This document shows, one piece after another, positions 19,424 to 28,600 of a stretch of 64,000 nucleotides of DNA (position 1 is the stretch's first letter; every line of letters starts with the position of its first letter). Source of the DNA: Nocardia sp. XZ_19_385 (GTDB lineage: Bacteria > Actinomycetota > Actinomycetes > Mycobacteriales > Mycobacteriaceae); the NCBI RefSeq assembly GCF_015355755.1, contig NZ_JACVEE010000004.1, positions 1-64,000 on the forward strand. Reading direction: 5' to 3'. The position numbers and the translations under genes are program-made. A model generated the notes under the pieces. The model saw nothing but the letters and a program-made list of their open reading frames with translations. It had not been told where the DNA came from and did no database searches.

Positions 19424-19753
19424 ATGTTCGTGCCTGCCTATGTGTCCTCGCCCGAGCTGACATTCGGCTTCATGTTCGCGCTGGAAGACCCCGAGCGAAT
19501 CGCGGAGGTCGTACGCAACCTCGTCGTCCGGAAAACGGTATCGGTCTTCCGGCTCGCGCGGTTGTCCGACGACAACGGGCCGCCCGAGCGCTACGTGGTG
19601 AACTGGGCGGCAATCCCGCAGATCTCGATAACTACCGAGTCGCCGCACCCGGAGGACTTGCGCGCGGAGCGGATCCTGCTCGTCAACGCGTTCCTCGGCG
19701 AAGGCGGCGAGGTCAGCCTGTACTCCTCGCATGGTCAAGCACCGAGCTCGTGA
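19424..19753 (+). CDS. Short hypothetical protein
   Basis: 109 residues beginning MFVPAYVSSPELTFGFMF. No family is recognised. It alternates hydrophobic and acidic stretches (ALEDPERIAEVVRNLVVRK, RYVVNWAAIPQISITTE), which suits a small alpha/beta cytoplasmic protein. There is no signal peptide. The RBS is weak (ACCTCC lies on the wrong strand; no clear purine run). The opposite strand also has an open frame of similar length, but its composition (Arg/His/Glu-rich) looks like a shadow. Confidence is moderate. Confidence 0.5.
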   Translation: MFVPAYVSSPELTFGFMFALEDPERIAEVVRNLVVRKTVSVFRLARLSDDNGPPERYVVNWAAIPQISITTESPHPEDLRAERILLVNAFLGEGGEVSLYSSHGQAPSS

Positions 19754-19889
19754 TTTGAAACACCCACGCCTCTAAGTTCGCTATCAGGTTGCGGTCAGTG
19801 GTTTCACAGACCGCACCGGCATCGTCTCCGGTGTCGGGCACCCCACGAAGGTGGTCGGCGACTGATTCCAACAATGGAGGTTGTTTTAT

Positions 19890-20006
19890 ATGATTCCCGT
19901 GATCATCGATACCGGTTCCGCTGCCCTGAACGGCCTGTTCTCCACCGGCTCTGCCGCGCTGTCGGGCATCTTCAACACCCTGTTCACCGGCTCCTTCGGC
20001 GGCTGA
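19890..20006 (+). CDS. 38-residue hydrophobic peptide with internal repeats
   Basis: Below usual gene-finder size, but well supported. A strong RBS TGGAGG lies 9 nt before the ATG, and a textbook terminator starts 29 nt after the stop. The peptide begins MIPVIIDTGSAALNGLFS and is built from near-repeats, TGSAALNGLFS, TGSAALSGIFN and TLFTGSFGG. There is no basic N-terminus or signal peptidase site. It could be a small membrane-associated or secreted amphipathic peptide. Corynebacterial small porins are a loose analogy in size and composition, but no homology is claimed. Confidence 0.65.
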   Translation: MIPVIIDTGSAALNGLFSTGSAALSGIFNTLFTGSFGG

Positions 20007-20035
20007 GAACTTAGAAACAGCTTCGGCTGATTCCG

Positions 20036-20074
20036 AACCGCCCCGGATGCTTCGGCATCCGGGGCGGTTTGTCG
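20036..20074. terminator. Strong bidirectional terminator
   Basis: A 15-bp stem, AACCGCCCCGGATGC / GCATCCGGGGCGGTT, is closed by a stable TTCG tetraloop, with TTTGTCGTTT on the plus side and AA-rich sequence on the other. It separates the peptide gene from the convergent Excalibur-domain gene. Confidence 0.9.
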
Positions 20075-20084
20075 TTTCCGGGCC

Positions 20085-20408
20085 TCAGCGGGTCTTCGTC
20101 GGCGTCGGCGCCTTGGTCGGGGTCCGGGTCGAGCTCGGGCGGGTGGCGCAGGCCACACCGTCCTCTTTGCCGTCGAGCCGGTCCAGGCTGACCGAATAAC
20201 CCTTGTCGGTCTTGCGGATCGGCGGGTTACCCAGCCGCCAGGCCTCCTCACAGTCCCGATACGGCGTGCCGGTGGTCTGCGAGGTGCCGGGCGAGGAGCT
20301 GGAGTGCTTTTTCTTCTTCTTGCTCTTTCCGCAGCCGCTCATGGTCAGCACCAGCACGGCGATGAGTACGACGCCGACGGCCAGCACGGCCGGACGAGAT
20401 TTGCGCAT
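20085..20408 (-). CDS. Excalibur calcium-binding domain lipoprotein
   Basis: 107 residues from the ATG giving MRKSRPAVLAV. The N-terminus is a signal sequence ending in lipobox MSGC, then a poly-Lys/Ser stretch. The Excalibur domain (about 60-95) has YRDCEEAWRLGNPP and the calcium-binding-like LDRLDGKEDGVAC. Two Cys frame the domain and can pair. The tail is Thr/Pro/Lys-rich (TRTPTKAPTPTKTR), consistent with a wall-spanning linker. It should be anchored outside the membrane. The long upstream open frame to 20693 is not protein-like. Divergent from the DUF4389 gene. Confidence 0.85.
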   Translation of the reverse strand: MRKSRPAVLAVGVVLIAVLVLTMSGCGKSKKKKKHSSSSPGTSQTTGTPYRDCEEAWRLGNPPIRKTDKGYSVSLDRLDGKEDGVACATRPSSTRTPTKAPTPTKTR

Positions 20409-20577
20409 ATCGAGATTCCCCCCAGGGCAACAAGTTTCGGCAAGATCGCCCAGCAGTATTGCCGGGATGTCTGGATGTCGCAAGCGATATACCGGGGAAC
20501 GGACGTCCGGTACGGGAGAATCCAGGCATCTGCAACGGTTCTCCCGCTGTCTCGAACGCCCGGAAGGAGCGTCGATC

Positions 20578-21300
20578 ATGACTGGGTTCGATTCAACAGG
20601 GCTAGGGCTCGAGAAACCGGGTCCCGCCGTCAACCCCGTACGAATTCGAGGAGATCTCGACCCCGCGGTATCGCGGTGGATGTGGCTGGTCAAGTGGATT
20701 CTGGCAATTCCGCACTACATCGTGCTGTTCTTCCTCAGCATCGGTTATGTGCTGGTCTGGATCATCGCGTTGCTGCTGATCCTGTTCACCGGTAAATATC
20801 CGCGCGATCTGTTCGACTTCACGGTCGGCGTGCTGCGCTGGAGTTGGCGGGTGGGCTTCTATGCCTGGTCGCCGCTGGGCACCGACAAATATCCGCCGTT
20901 CAGTCTGCGCAGCGACGAGAACTATCCGGCAGATCTGGAAGTCGACTATCCCGGGCAATTCAGCCGCGGGCTGGTGCTGGTGAAATGGTGGCTGCTGGCG
21001 ATACCGCACTATTTGGTGGTCATGGCCTTCGCCGGCGGGGGATATATGGCCTTCTCCGACGATTACGGCATGTCCTGGATCGCGCTGGTGCCGATCCTGA
21101 CATTGATCGCGGTGATCGCACTGCTGTTCACCGCGACCTATCCGGCGCGGCTGTTCGATTTCATCATGGGTCTGCAGCGCTGGTCGTTGCGTGTACAGGT
21201 GTACTCCTCGCTGCTGCGCGACGAGTACCCGCCGTTCCGGTTGGATCAGGGACCGCGGGAGCCCGGGTCGGTCGAGGTGATTCAGCGCGCGGACTCGTAG
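20578..21300 (+). CDS. DUF4389 membrane protein
   Basis: 240 residues carrying two DUF4389 units. Each has a basic entry, a TM pair, then a TGKYPRDLFDFTVGVLRW / TATYPARLFDFIMGLQRW block, followed by a (D)EYPPF motif. Four TM helices are predicted. ATG 20578 is preceded by GGAAGGAG. Function of the family is unknown. The last 19 nt overlap the 3' end of the convergent ABC ATPase gene. Confidence 0.9.
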   Translation: MTGFDSTGLGLEKPGPAVNPVRIRGDLDPAVSRWMWLVKWILAIPHYIVLFFLSIGYVLVWIIALLLILFTGKYPRDLFDFTVGVLRWSWRVGFYAWSPLGTDKYPPFSLRSDENYPADLEVDYPGQFSRGLVLVKWWLLAIPHYLVVMAFAGGGYMAFSDDYGMSWIALVPILTLIAVIALLFTATYPARLFDFIMGLQRWSLRVQVYSSLLRDEYPPFRLDQGPREPGSVEVIQRADS

Positions 21301-22274
21301 ATCCGGCGGACGACGTCCTCGATCTCGGGTTCCTCGATGGAGAGATCGCGCACCTCCGCGCGATCGGAAACGGCCGCGAGAAGTTGTGCGGCCGTGGTGG
21401 TTCGAGCGTCGAAGGCGAGTCGCTGACGGATGCCGTCACCCTCGCTGGTGAGTAGTTCCGCGTGGCAGGGTAGGTCGACCAGGTCGGGTGTGGGCTCGGC
21501 CAGGTCGACCACCAGCACCCGCCGGGCGCCCACGGTGTGGCCGAGCCCGGTGAGCGAGCCGTCGTAGACCAGGCGCCCGTGATCGACGACGAGCACGCGG
21601 TCGCACAGCCGCTCGATATCGCCCATGTCGTGGGTGGTGAGCAGCAGTGTGGTGCCGCGGTCGACGCGTTCGGCGCGCAGGAATTCGCGTAACCGCTGCT
21701 TGGACAGCACATCCAGGCCGATGGTGGGTTCGTCGAGGATCACCAGCTCGGGGCAATGGAGTAGGGCCGCAGCGACTTCCGCGCGCATCCGCTGGCCCAG
21801 CGAGAGCTGGCGCACCGGAGTGTCCAGGGTTTCGGCCATTTCCAGCTGTTCGACCAGTTCATAGGTGCGTTTGCGGGTCATGTCGGGCTCCAGGCGATGG
21901 ATGGCGGCCAGGATCGAGAACGATTCGCGCAGCGGCAGATCCCACCACAGCTGCGAACGCTGCCCGAACACCACACCGATGCGCGCGGCCAGCTCCCGGC
22001 GCTGCCGGACCGGTTCCAGCCCGCAGGTGCGCACGTTGCCCGCGGTGGGCACCAGAATGCCGGTGAGCATCTTGATGGTGGTCGATTTGCCCGCGCCGTT
22101 GGCACCGATGTACCCGACCGCGGCGCCTCGTTCGATGCGGAAGGTCATCTGGTCGACCGCGGTGATGGTGTCGCGCTGTCTGCGCCAACGTCGGCCGTTC
22201 TTGCGGTACAGCGTGAACTGCCTTGTGAGGTTCTCGATTTCGATGATCGCATCCGATAAGCCGCTGTCTGCCAC
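21282..22274 (-). CDS. ABC-2 type exporter, ATP-binding subunit
   Basis: 330 residues from a GTG with AAGGAGGTGG 9 nt upstream, which decides the start; the open frame continues to 22949 only as a shadow of the permease gene. Walker A is GANGAGKST, the Q-loop region is VVFGQRSQLWWDL, the signature LSLGQRMR is a variant of LSGGQ, Walker B is LVILDEPTIGLD, and the H-loop is LLTTHD. The C-terminal 90 residues are a domain seen in ABC-2 ATPases partnered with DUF990 permeases. Last gene of a three-gene operon; the cargo is unknown. Confidence 0.93.
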   Translation of the reverse strand: MADSGLSDAIIEIENLTRQFTLYRKNGRRWRRQRDTITAVDQMTFRIERGAAVGYIGANGAGKSTTIKMLTGILVPTAGNVRTCGLEPVRQRRELAARIGVVFGQRSQLWWDLPLRESFSILAAIHRLEPDMTRKRTYELVEQLEMAETLDTPVRQLSLGQRMRAEVAAALLHCPELVILDEPTIGLDVLSKQRLREFLRAERVDRGTTLLLTTHDMGDIERLCDRVLVVDHGRLVYDGSLTGLGHTVGARRVLVVDLAEPTPDLVDLPCHAELLTSEGDGIRQRLAFDARTTTAAQLLAAVSDRAEVRDLSIEEPEIEDVVRRIYESAR

Positions 22275-22276
22275 GC

Positions 22277-23110
22277 TTATCCGCCACCTCCTTGGTAGTG
22301 CCTGGTTCCGAGCCGCCACAGCCAGAACGCGACTCCCCACACCCACAGTGCGGCCAGGGGTGCCAGCCATGCCAGCCAGGCAGGCAAGATGTCCGGTCCA
22401 GGTAGCTGGAGTAGTGCGATGGTGGGCAGGTAGGCCGTGAACGCGACCGGGATGGCAAAGCCGAACAGCAGTTTCAGCGGGGTGGGGAAGACGGAGGCGG
22501 GCTGCATGGCGGCGAAGGATCCCCCGTAGGTGAAGCTGTTGGTCAGTTCGGCACCGTCGATCAGGAAGAACTGCAGCCCGGCCGCGCAGACGAAAATGCC
22601 CGCGAAGAGCAGGACGCCGGTTATCAGAGTAGTGGCAAGGAGGACGAAAGTAGCCGGGCTCCAGTCGATATCGTTGCGTAGCAATCCGATTCCCAGAATC
22701 ACCATGGCGACCGAGGCGCGGGCGAAGCGGCGGATCGAGATATCGCCGGTGATGAGTTGCAACAGCAGCGGTTGCGGTCGCAGGTGGTAGGAGTCCAGCG
22801 TGCCCTGCCGGATCAAGGTGGGCAGCTGGTCCAGGTGGCCGACCAATACCTGTGCCAGCGCGAAACCGGTGTTGCTCAAACCGAACAGCAGCAGCGCGGC
22901 GTCCATGTCCAGGCCGCCGAGTACGCGCACCTGATGGAAGATGACCCACACTTCGGCGAACTCGACGATGCCGATCAGGAACGCGCTGAAGACTTCGCTG
23001 ACGAAAGACAGCCGGTAGACGCGCTGCGCGCGGATTCGGGACCGCAGCACCGCGGAGTAGGGGGTGAGCCAGCTGCCGTAGGGCTCGTTGTCGACCCGTA
23101 GTTCAACCAC
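22277..23110 (-). CDS. ABC-2 type exporter permease (second subunit)
   Basis: 277 residues from a GTG, with six predicted TM helices. The segment RSRIRAQRVYRLSFVSEVFSAFLIG at the N-terminus and LDQLPTLIRQGTLDSYHLRP in the cytoplasmic loop are typical of the ABC-2/DUF990 permease family. It overlaps the upstream permease by 8 nt and lies 2 nt before the ATPase start, so the three are co-translated. Confidence 0.9.
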   Translation of the reverse strand: MVELRVDNEPYGSWLTPYSAVLRSRIRAQRVYRLSFVSEVFSAFLIGIVEFAEVWVIFHQVRVLGGLDMDAALLLFGLSNTGFALAQVLVGHLDQLPTLIRQGTLDSYHLRPQPLLLQLITGDISIRRFARASVAMVILGIGLLRNDIDWSPATFVLLATTLITGVLLFAGIFVCAAGLQFFLIDGAELTNSFTYGGSFAAMQPASVFPTPLKLLFGFAIPVAFTAYLPTIALLQLPGPDILPAWLAWLAPLAALWVWGVAFWLWRLGTRHYQGGGG

Positions 23111-23957
23111 CCTGCACCTCCAGCCTGCGGCGGCCCGCCGCGAGCAGGATGCGCCCGGCCGCGCCGACCACCAGGACCCAGAACACCTGGATGCCGACGA
23201 GGGTCACCGGCTCCATACCGGTCGCGCGTCCGGACAGGATGTCGATGGGGGCCTGCAGAATCGACGGGAAGGGGGTGGCGTGGGCGACGGTGCGCAACCA
23301 GTCGGGGAACATGTGCACCGGGACGAACAGCCCTGCCAGGAAGGTGCCGCAGATCTGATACAGCACCCGCAGGCCCCGGGTTTCGATCACCCAGAAACCG
23401 ATCAGCCCGACGGCGAACAGGCACAGGAACGACAGGGTGACGGCGCACAGCAGGCTCAGCATGCCCCAGAGGTAGGGGCCGGGTGTGGTGGGCATGGCCG
23501 CGCCGAAGGTGAGCACACCGAAGACGACGCTCGGGATGCCACGCGGCAGCATGGTGCATGCGGCGCGGCCGAGATCGGTTGCGAGGTAGCCGAGTTGGAT
23601 GTCTACCGGGCGCAGGAAGTCGATGGCGATGTCGCCGTTCTTGACTCGGTCGACCAATTCCAGTGGCGGGCCCATGAACTGCATGGCGCCGAGCAGTCCC
23701 TGGGATAACCAAACGTACGCGCCGATGGTGCCTTCGTCGTATCCGCCGAACTCGCTGCCGGCCCGGACCGCCGCCACCATCACGGCCGCCCGGACCATGC
23801 CGAAGACGCAATTGGTGAAAAGCCCAGCGAACATCGCCAGCTTGTATTGGGCCTGCCTGCGGAATCCGGCGACGGCGAGTTGGTGGTAGACCCGTTGGGC
23901 TCGCCACACTTTCGCTGCCGCAGCCAAGATTTCTGCCCCCTCCGCACTGCAGCGCAC
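23103..23957 (-). CDS. ABC-2 type exporter permease (first subunit)
   Basis: 284 residues from a GTG; a shorter start is possible because the first 20 residues are not hydrophobic. Six TM helices are predicted. The loop GPPLELVDRVKNGDIAIDFLRPVD is the same cytoplasmic element seen in the partner permease, so the two subunits are paralogous and probably form a heterodimeric channel. First gene of the exporter operon, divergent from the aminotransferase gene at 24098. Confidence 0.88.
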   Translation of the reverse strand: MRCSAEGAEILAAAAKVWRAQRVYHQLAVAGFRRQAQYKLAMFAGLFTNCVFGMVRAAVMVAAVRAGSEFGGYDEGTIGAYVWLSQGLLGAMQFMGPPLELVDRVKNGDIAIDFLRPVDIQLGYLATDLGRAACTMLPRGIPSVVFGVLTFGAAMPTTPGPYLWGMLSLLCAVTLSFLCLFAVGLIGFWVIETRGLRVLYQICGTFLAGLFVPVHMFPDWLRTVAHATPFPSILQAPIDILSGRATGMEPVTLVGIQVFWVLVVGAAGRILLAAGRRRLEVQGG

Positions 23958-24097
23958 AAGGAGTCAACTGTAGTGCCGTCGTGTGGACACGCGGAAGGGT
24001 TCCGCGCGGTTTTGGGAAAAGCGAGACAGACCTGTCGCCTCGGTGTTAGAAACACAGGCACTTCAGATTCGTTCTGACGCTCGTGGAAGGACCGCCG

Positions 24098-25366
24098 ATG
24101 ACTGCTTGTAGATCGGCCCAGGGGACCGTTTTCGAAACCCTCGAATCGAATGTTCGCGGTTACTGCAGGTCCTGGCCCACCGTGTTCGACACCGCGAGCG
24201 GCGCTTGGCTGCGCGACGAGCAGGGCAAGGACTATCTCGACTTCTTCGCGGGTGCGGGCTCGCTGAACTACGGGCACAACAATCCGGTGCTGAAACGCGC
24301 GCTGCTGGACTACATTGCGGGCGACGGGATCACCCATGGGCTGGATATGTCCACGGTGGCCAAGCGGAAACTGCTGGAAACCCTGCGTGACACTCTCTTC
24401 GAACCGCGCGAACTGGATTACAAGGTGCAGTTTCCCGGGCCCACCGGAGCCAATGCGGTGGAGGCCGCATTGAAATTGGCACGGAAGGTCACCGGACGGC
24501 AGCCGATTCTGAACTTCACCAATGCTTTCCACGGCATGTCGCTCGGCGCGTTGGCAGTGACGGGCAGTGCCGCGAAACGGGCGGGGGCCGGAGTGCCGCT
24601 GCTGCACGTCGCGCCGATGCCCTACGACGGATATCTCGGGGGAGAGGACGAACTGCGCTGGATGCGGCGCGCCCTCGACGATTCGTCCTCGGGGCTGGAC
24701 AAACCCGCCGCCGTCATCGTGGAAACCGTGCAGGGCGAGGGTGGGGTGAACGTGGCCCGCGCCGCCTGGCTGCGGGAACTGGCCGAATTGTGCTCGGCGC
24801 GCGGCATTCTGCTCATCGTCGACGACATCCAGATGGGCTGCGGGCGCACCGGCGGCTTCTTCTCCTTCGAGTTCGCGGGGATCACCCCGGACATCGTGAC
24901 GCTGTCGAAGTCGATCGGCGGCTACGGATTGCCCATGGCGCTGGTGCTTTTCCGGCCCGAGCTGGACCAGTGGGCGCCCGGCGAGCACAACGGCACCTTC
25001 CGGGGTAACAACGCGGCATTCGTCACGGCACGGGTGGCGCTGGAGCGTTATTGGGCCGATGGTGTGCTGGAGGCGTCGACGCTGGCCAAGGGGGCGCGGG
25101 TGGGCGGCGCACTGGCGGAGATGGCCGCCGCGCACCCGGGTCTGTCGGTCCGGGGCCGGGGCCTGGTGCAGGGCTTGGTCTTCGACGACGCGTCGCAGGC
25201 CGCGAAGGCCTGCCGCCTCGCCTTCGAGCGAGGCCTGCTGGTGGAAACCTCCGGTTCCGAGGACGAGGTGATCAAACTCCTGCCGCCACTGACCATCACC
25301 GACGACGAACTCGAACACGGCCTGGCTGTGCTTGCGGGGGCGGTCGCAGCGATCCGCGGGGGCTGA
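24098..25366 (+). CDS. ectB: Diaminobutyrate-2-oxoglutarate transaminase (EctB-like)
   Basis: A PLP-dependent class III aminotransferase that interconverts aspartate semialdehyde and L-2,4-diaminobutyrate, the first ectoine step. The 422 residues match EctB length. Features are FETLESNVRGYCRSWP at the N-terminus, DFFAGAGSLNYGHN, QFPGPTGANAVEAALKLARK, the VDDIQMGCGRTG block with the PLP-binding Asp, and TLSKSIGGYG with the Schiff-base Lys. RBS GGAAGGA supports the ATG. No ectA, ectC or ectD is adjacent, so the product may feed siderophore, antibiotic or other diaminobutyrate-requiring synthesis instead. Divergent from an exporter operon. Confidence 0.9.
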   Translation: MTACRSAQGTVFETLESNVRGYCRSWPTVFDTASGAWLRDEQGKDYLDFFAGAGSLNYGHNNPVLKRALLDYIAGDGITHGLDMSTVAKRKLLETLRDTLFEPRELDYKVQFPGPTGANAVEAALKLARKVTGRQPILNFTNAFHGMSLGALAVTGSAAKRAGAGVPLLHVAPMPYDGYLGGEDELRWMRRALDDSSSGLDKPAAVIVETVQGEGGVNVARAAWLRELAELCSARGILLIVDDIQMGCGRTGGFFSFEFAGITPDIVTLSKSIGGYGLPMALVLFRPELDQWAPGEHNGTFRGNNAAFVTARVALERYWADGVLEASTLAKGARVGGALAEMAAAHPGLSVRGRGLVQGLVFDDASQAAKACRLAFERGLLVETSGSEDEVIKLLPPLTITDDELEHGLAVLAGAVAAIRGG

Positions 25367-25404
25367 GCAGCAGATACCGTCGCTGGCGTGACCGCGTGAT
25401 CCCA

Positions 25405-25515
25405 GGCAGTCTCGGCGATCTGATGGGGCTGATCGAGTGGCTGACCCAACACCGGCGGCAGGGTGACGGCGCGTTTTCAGGCGGTGTCGGCGATCTGGTG
25501 GGGCTGATCGAGTGC
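25405..25515 (+). repeat. Pair of imperfect 36-bp direct repeats
   Basis: Two copies, 25405-25440 and 25480-25515, are about 85-90% identical (shared core TCGGCGATCTG and GGGGCTGATCGAGTG) with a 75-bp period. They lie in the roughly 300-nt gap between ectB and the oxidoreductase terminator. The plus-strand reading has GDL(M/V)GLIE in both copies, but the frame has no start signal, so a gene is not called. Confidence 0.6.
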
Positions 25516-25625
25516 CCATACCTGTATATCGCTGCGGGGGTCAGGAATTCGGTCACGGCTCAGCAATCGATTCGATCGCGTCATTCAAACGGTCGGTGTG
25601 CTGACAGGTAACGGTGCGAATGCGA

Positions 25626-25662
25626 AACGGGACGCCCGGCCTGGAGGTCCGGACGTCCCGTT
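25626..25662 (-). terminator. Terminator of the indolepyruvate oxidoreductase gene
   Basis: The inverted repeat AACGGGACG / CGTCCCGTT with an inner GTCCGG-like extension sits 10 nt after the stop codon on the minus strand. There is no strong T tract. Confidence 0.65.
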
Positions 25663-25671
25663 CAGGGGGGA

Positions 25672-28600
25672 TTACAGCTGCGGGGGCTCGATGCCGAGCG
25701 TGCGCAGCTGCTCGCAGTAGAGCTCGGCGTTGGCCAGCTTGATGTCCTCGTAACCGCGGACCATGTCGGTCAGGCCGGCAGCTTGGACCGCGCGGTCGTA
25801 GTTCTCCGTGGTCAGGTCGGCGGCCAGGGTGCACACCATGTCGGTGTAGTGCGCGAGCAGGACGCGCTCCACCTTGCGGACGTGGGCGTAACCGAAGAGA
25901 TCGAACTTCGTGCCGCGCAGGCGCTTTCCCTTGGCCAGCAAGCGCAGGGCGACGTGGCTGTTGGGGCCCATGCCGATCTTCTTCTTGCGGCCCAGGGCGC
26001 GCAGCACCGGCGGATGCAGTTTGTAGGTGAGGTTCGCGCCGTCCGGGAGCTGGGCGGTGACCTCGTCCAGGAATTCCGGGTCGGTCAGGCGGCGGGCCAC
26101 CTCGTACTCGTCCTTGTAGGCGGTGAACTTGTACAGGCCGCGCGCCACCTGCTCGCTGAATTCGGTGCGGCTGGTGAGCTGCTGTTCGGCGGCCCAGATG
26201 CGCTGCACCGTACCGACATACTCCCGGGCCACCTTGATGCCCTGGAAGCCGATCAGCTCCGCCGCCCGCAACTCGACCAGGCGGCGGGTTTCGCCGGTGG
26301 CGGTCAAGCCGTCGAACAGGATTGGCGGGACGGTGATCTCGGCCTTCTCGCGCTGCTTGCGGGTGGTCGCCGCGGCGAAGAGGTCCGGCTTGGCGATGGC
26401 GGTGCGGCCCCAGCGGAAGGCGGCGATGTTCGCGGCGACCGCGACACCGTTGATGCTGATGGCCTCCTCGATGGCGGCGGCCGGAATCCGCAGTCCGCCG
26501 TTCTGGCAGGCCGCGCCGACCAGCAGGAAGTTGGCGGCGGCGGTGTTGCCGAACAGGACCTCGGCGGCAGTGAGTGCGTCGAACGACTGCACCGCGCGCG
26601 AAGCCCGTTCCAGCCGGGACAGCAACGTGGCGGTTTCCGGGTAGGTCACCGACTTGTCGTAAACCATGTCGCCGGTGGGGGTTTGGCTGGTCGAAGCGAC
26701 CGAAAGGGTGGTCTGCGCCGAACCGTAGGCGAGGTTCTTGTTGTCGGTGGCGGCGAGCAGGTCGAAGGCGATGATGCAGTCGGCCGAGCCCGGGGTGAGC
26801 CGATTGGCGGGCTCCAGTTCGCCTGCCACGAAGCGCAAGTGCGACACAACCGGGCCGGCCTTCTGGCTCAGGCCGATCTGATCCAGGCTCGCCACGTCGT
26901 AGCCGGCGCGCAGGGCGGCGGTGGCCAGGACCTGGTTGACGGTCACGATGCCGGTGCCGCCGATGCCGGCCAGGAAGACGTTCTGCGTGGTGATCGGCGC
27001 GGTGTGCGCGATAGCGGGGAGCGCGGGCGGCTCGGGGTGCTGAGTCTTCTTGCGCTTCTTGGTCTTCGCATCCGCCGGATCGGGCAGCTCCACGGTGACG
27101 AACGACGGGCAGTCGCCGTCCATGCAGGTGTAGTCGGTGTTGCAGGAGGTCTGATCGATGCGGGTCTTGCGGCCGAACTCGGTGTCGACCGGCTGCACGG
27201 ACAGGCAGTTGCTCTTGGTGCCACAGTCGCCGCAGCCCTCGCAGACCGCTTCGTTGATGACGACGCGGGTGCGGCGGGTCGGCAGGGTGCCGCGCTTGCG
27301 CTGGCGGCGCGCGTCGGCGGCACAGTGCTGGTCGTAGATGAGGACGGTGACGCCGGGGACTTCGCGCAGCACGCGCTGGGCCTCGTCCAGGCGGTCGCGG
27401 TGCCACAGCTTGGTGCCGGGCGCGAGATCGCGCTTGCGGTACTTCGAGGGCTCGTCGGCGCAGACGATGATCTGCTTGACGCCCTCGATCATGAGCTTGT
27501 GCGTCAGCTTCGGTACCGCCAGTGCGCCTTCGGCGTCCTGTGCGCCGGTCATCGCGACGACGTCGTTGTAGAGCAGCTTGTAGGTGATGTTCACCCCGGC
27601 CGCGACGCAGGCCTGCACGGCCAGTTGGCCGGAGTGGAAATAGGTTCCGTCGCCGACGTTCTGGAACAGGTGCGGTACCTGGGTGAACGGGGCCTGGCCG
27701 ATCCACTGCGCGCCCTCGCCGCCCATCTGGGTCAGGCCGAGCACCTTGGAGTCCTCGCGGCCGGACATGGTGACCATGGTGTGGCAGCCGATACCGCCGC
27801 CGGCGAGCGAACCCTCCGGGACCGCGGTGGAACGGTTGTGCGGGCAGCCGCTGCAGAAGTAGGCGGCGCGCTTGGCGGGCAGCACCGACAGCGAAAGCGG
27901 CTGCGGCAGTGGACGCTTCTTGGTGAGGCCGAGCATGTCGGGGTGCGCGTTGAGGGCGCGGCGCAGCGGCGCGATGATGCGGCCGGTGGTGAGCTCGCCG
28001 TCCTGCGCGAACAGCGGCTTGCCGTCCAGGTCGCGCTTGCCGATGATGCGCGGGGCATCGGTGGCGCCGTACAGGATTTCGCGGATCTGGGTCTCGATGA
28101 ACGCGGTCTTGTCCTCGACGACGATGAGATGGTCCAGGCCGTCGGCGAATTCGCGGACCCGCGGGCCGGCGATCGGGAACGGCATGCCGATGCGGAGGAG
28201 CCGGACGCCGGCGCGCATCAGGTCGGCGTCCTCGACGCCGAGATCGAGCAGGGCCTGCCGGACCGCATCGAAAGTGGTTCCGGTGGCGGCGATTCCGACG
28301 GTGGCGTGCGGCGGGTTCACCTCGATCACGTCGAGGTTGTTGGCGGTGCTGTAGGACTGCACCAGCTCCCAGCGCGGGCCGTAGAGGTCGGCCTCGGCGA
28401 TGACGCTGTCGGTGGGTGCGGCCATCGGGCGCTGCTTGTAGGCGAACGGCCGGCCTTCCCAGAGGATTTCGGGGACGGTGATGTCGATGTCGCCGACCGA
28501 GCCGTCGACCGTCCAGGCACCGTCGGCGACATCGGCGACGATCTTCAGCGCCACGACGCAGCCGCTGGCCCGCGACAGCGCGACACCGTGCAAGCCCATG

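Noticed and set aside
21282..22949. ABC ATPase beginning at 22949
   Set aside because: The extra 225 residues overlap the permease gene in another frame; the strong RBS before GTG 22274 sets the start.
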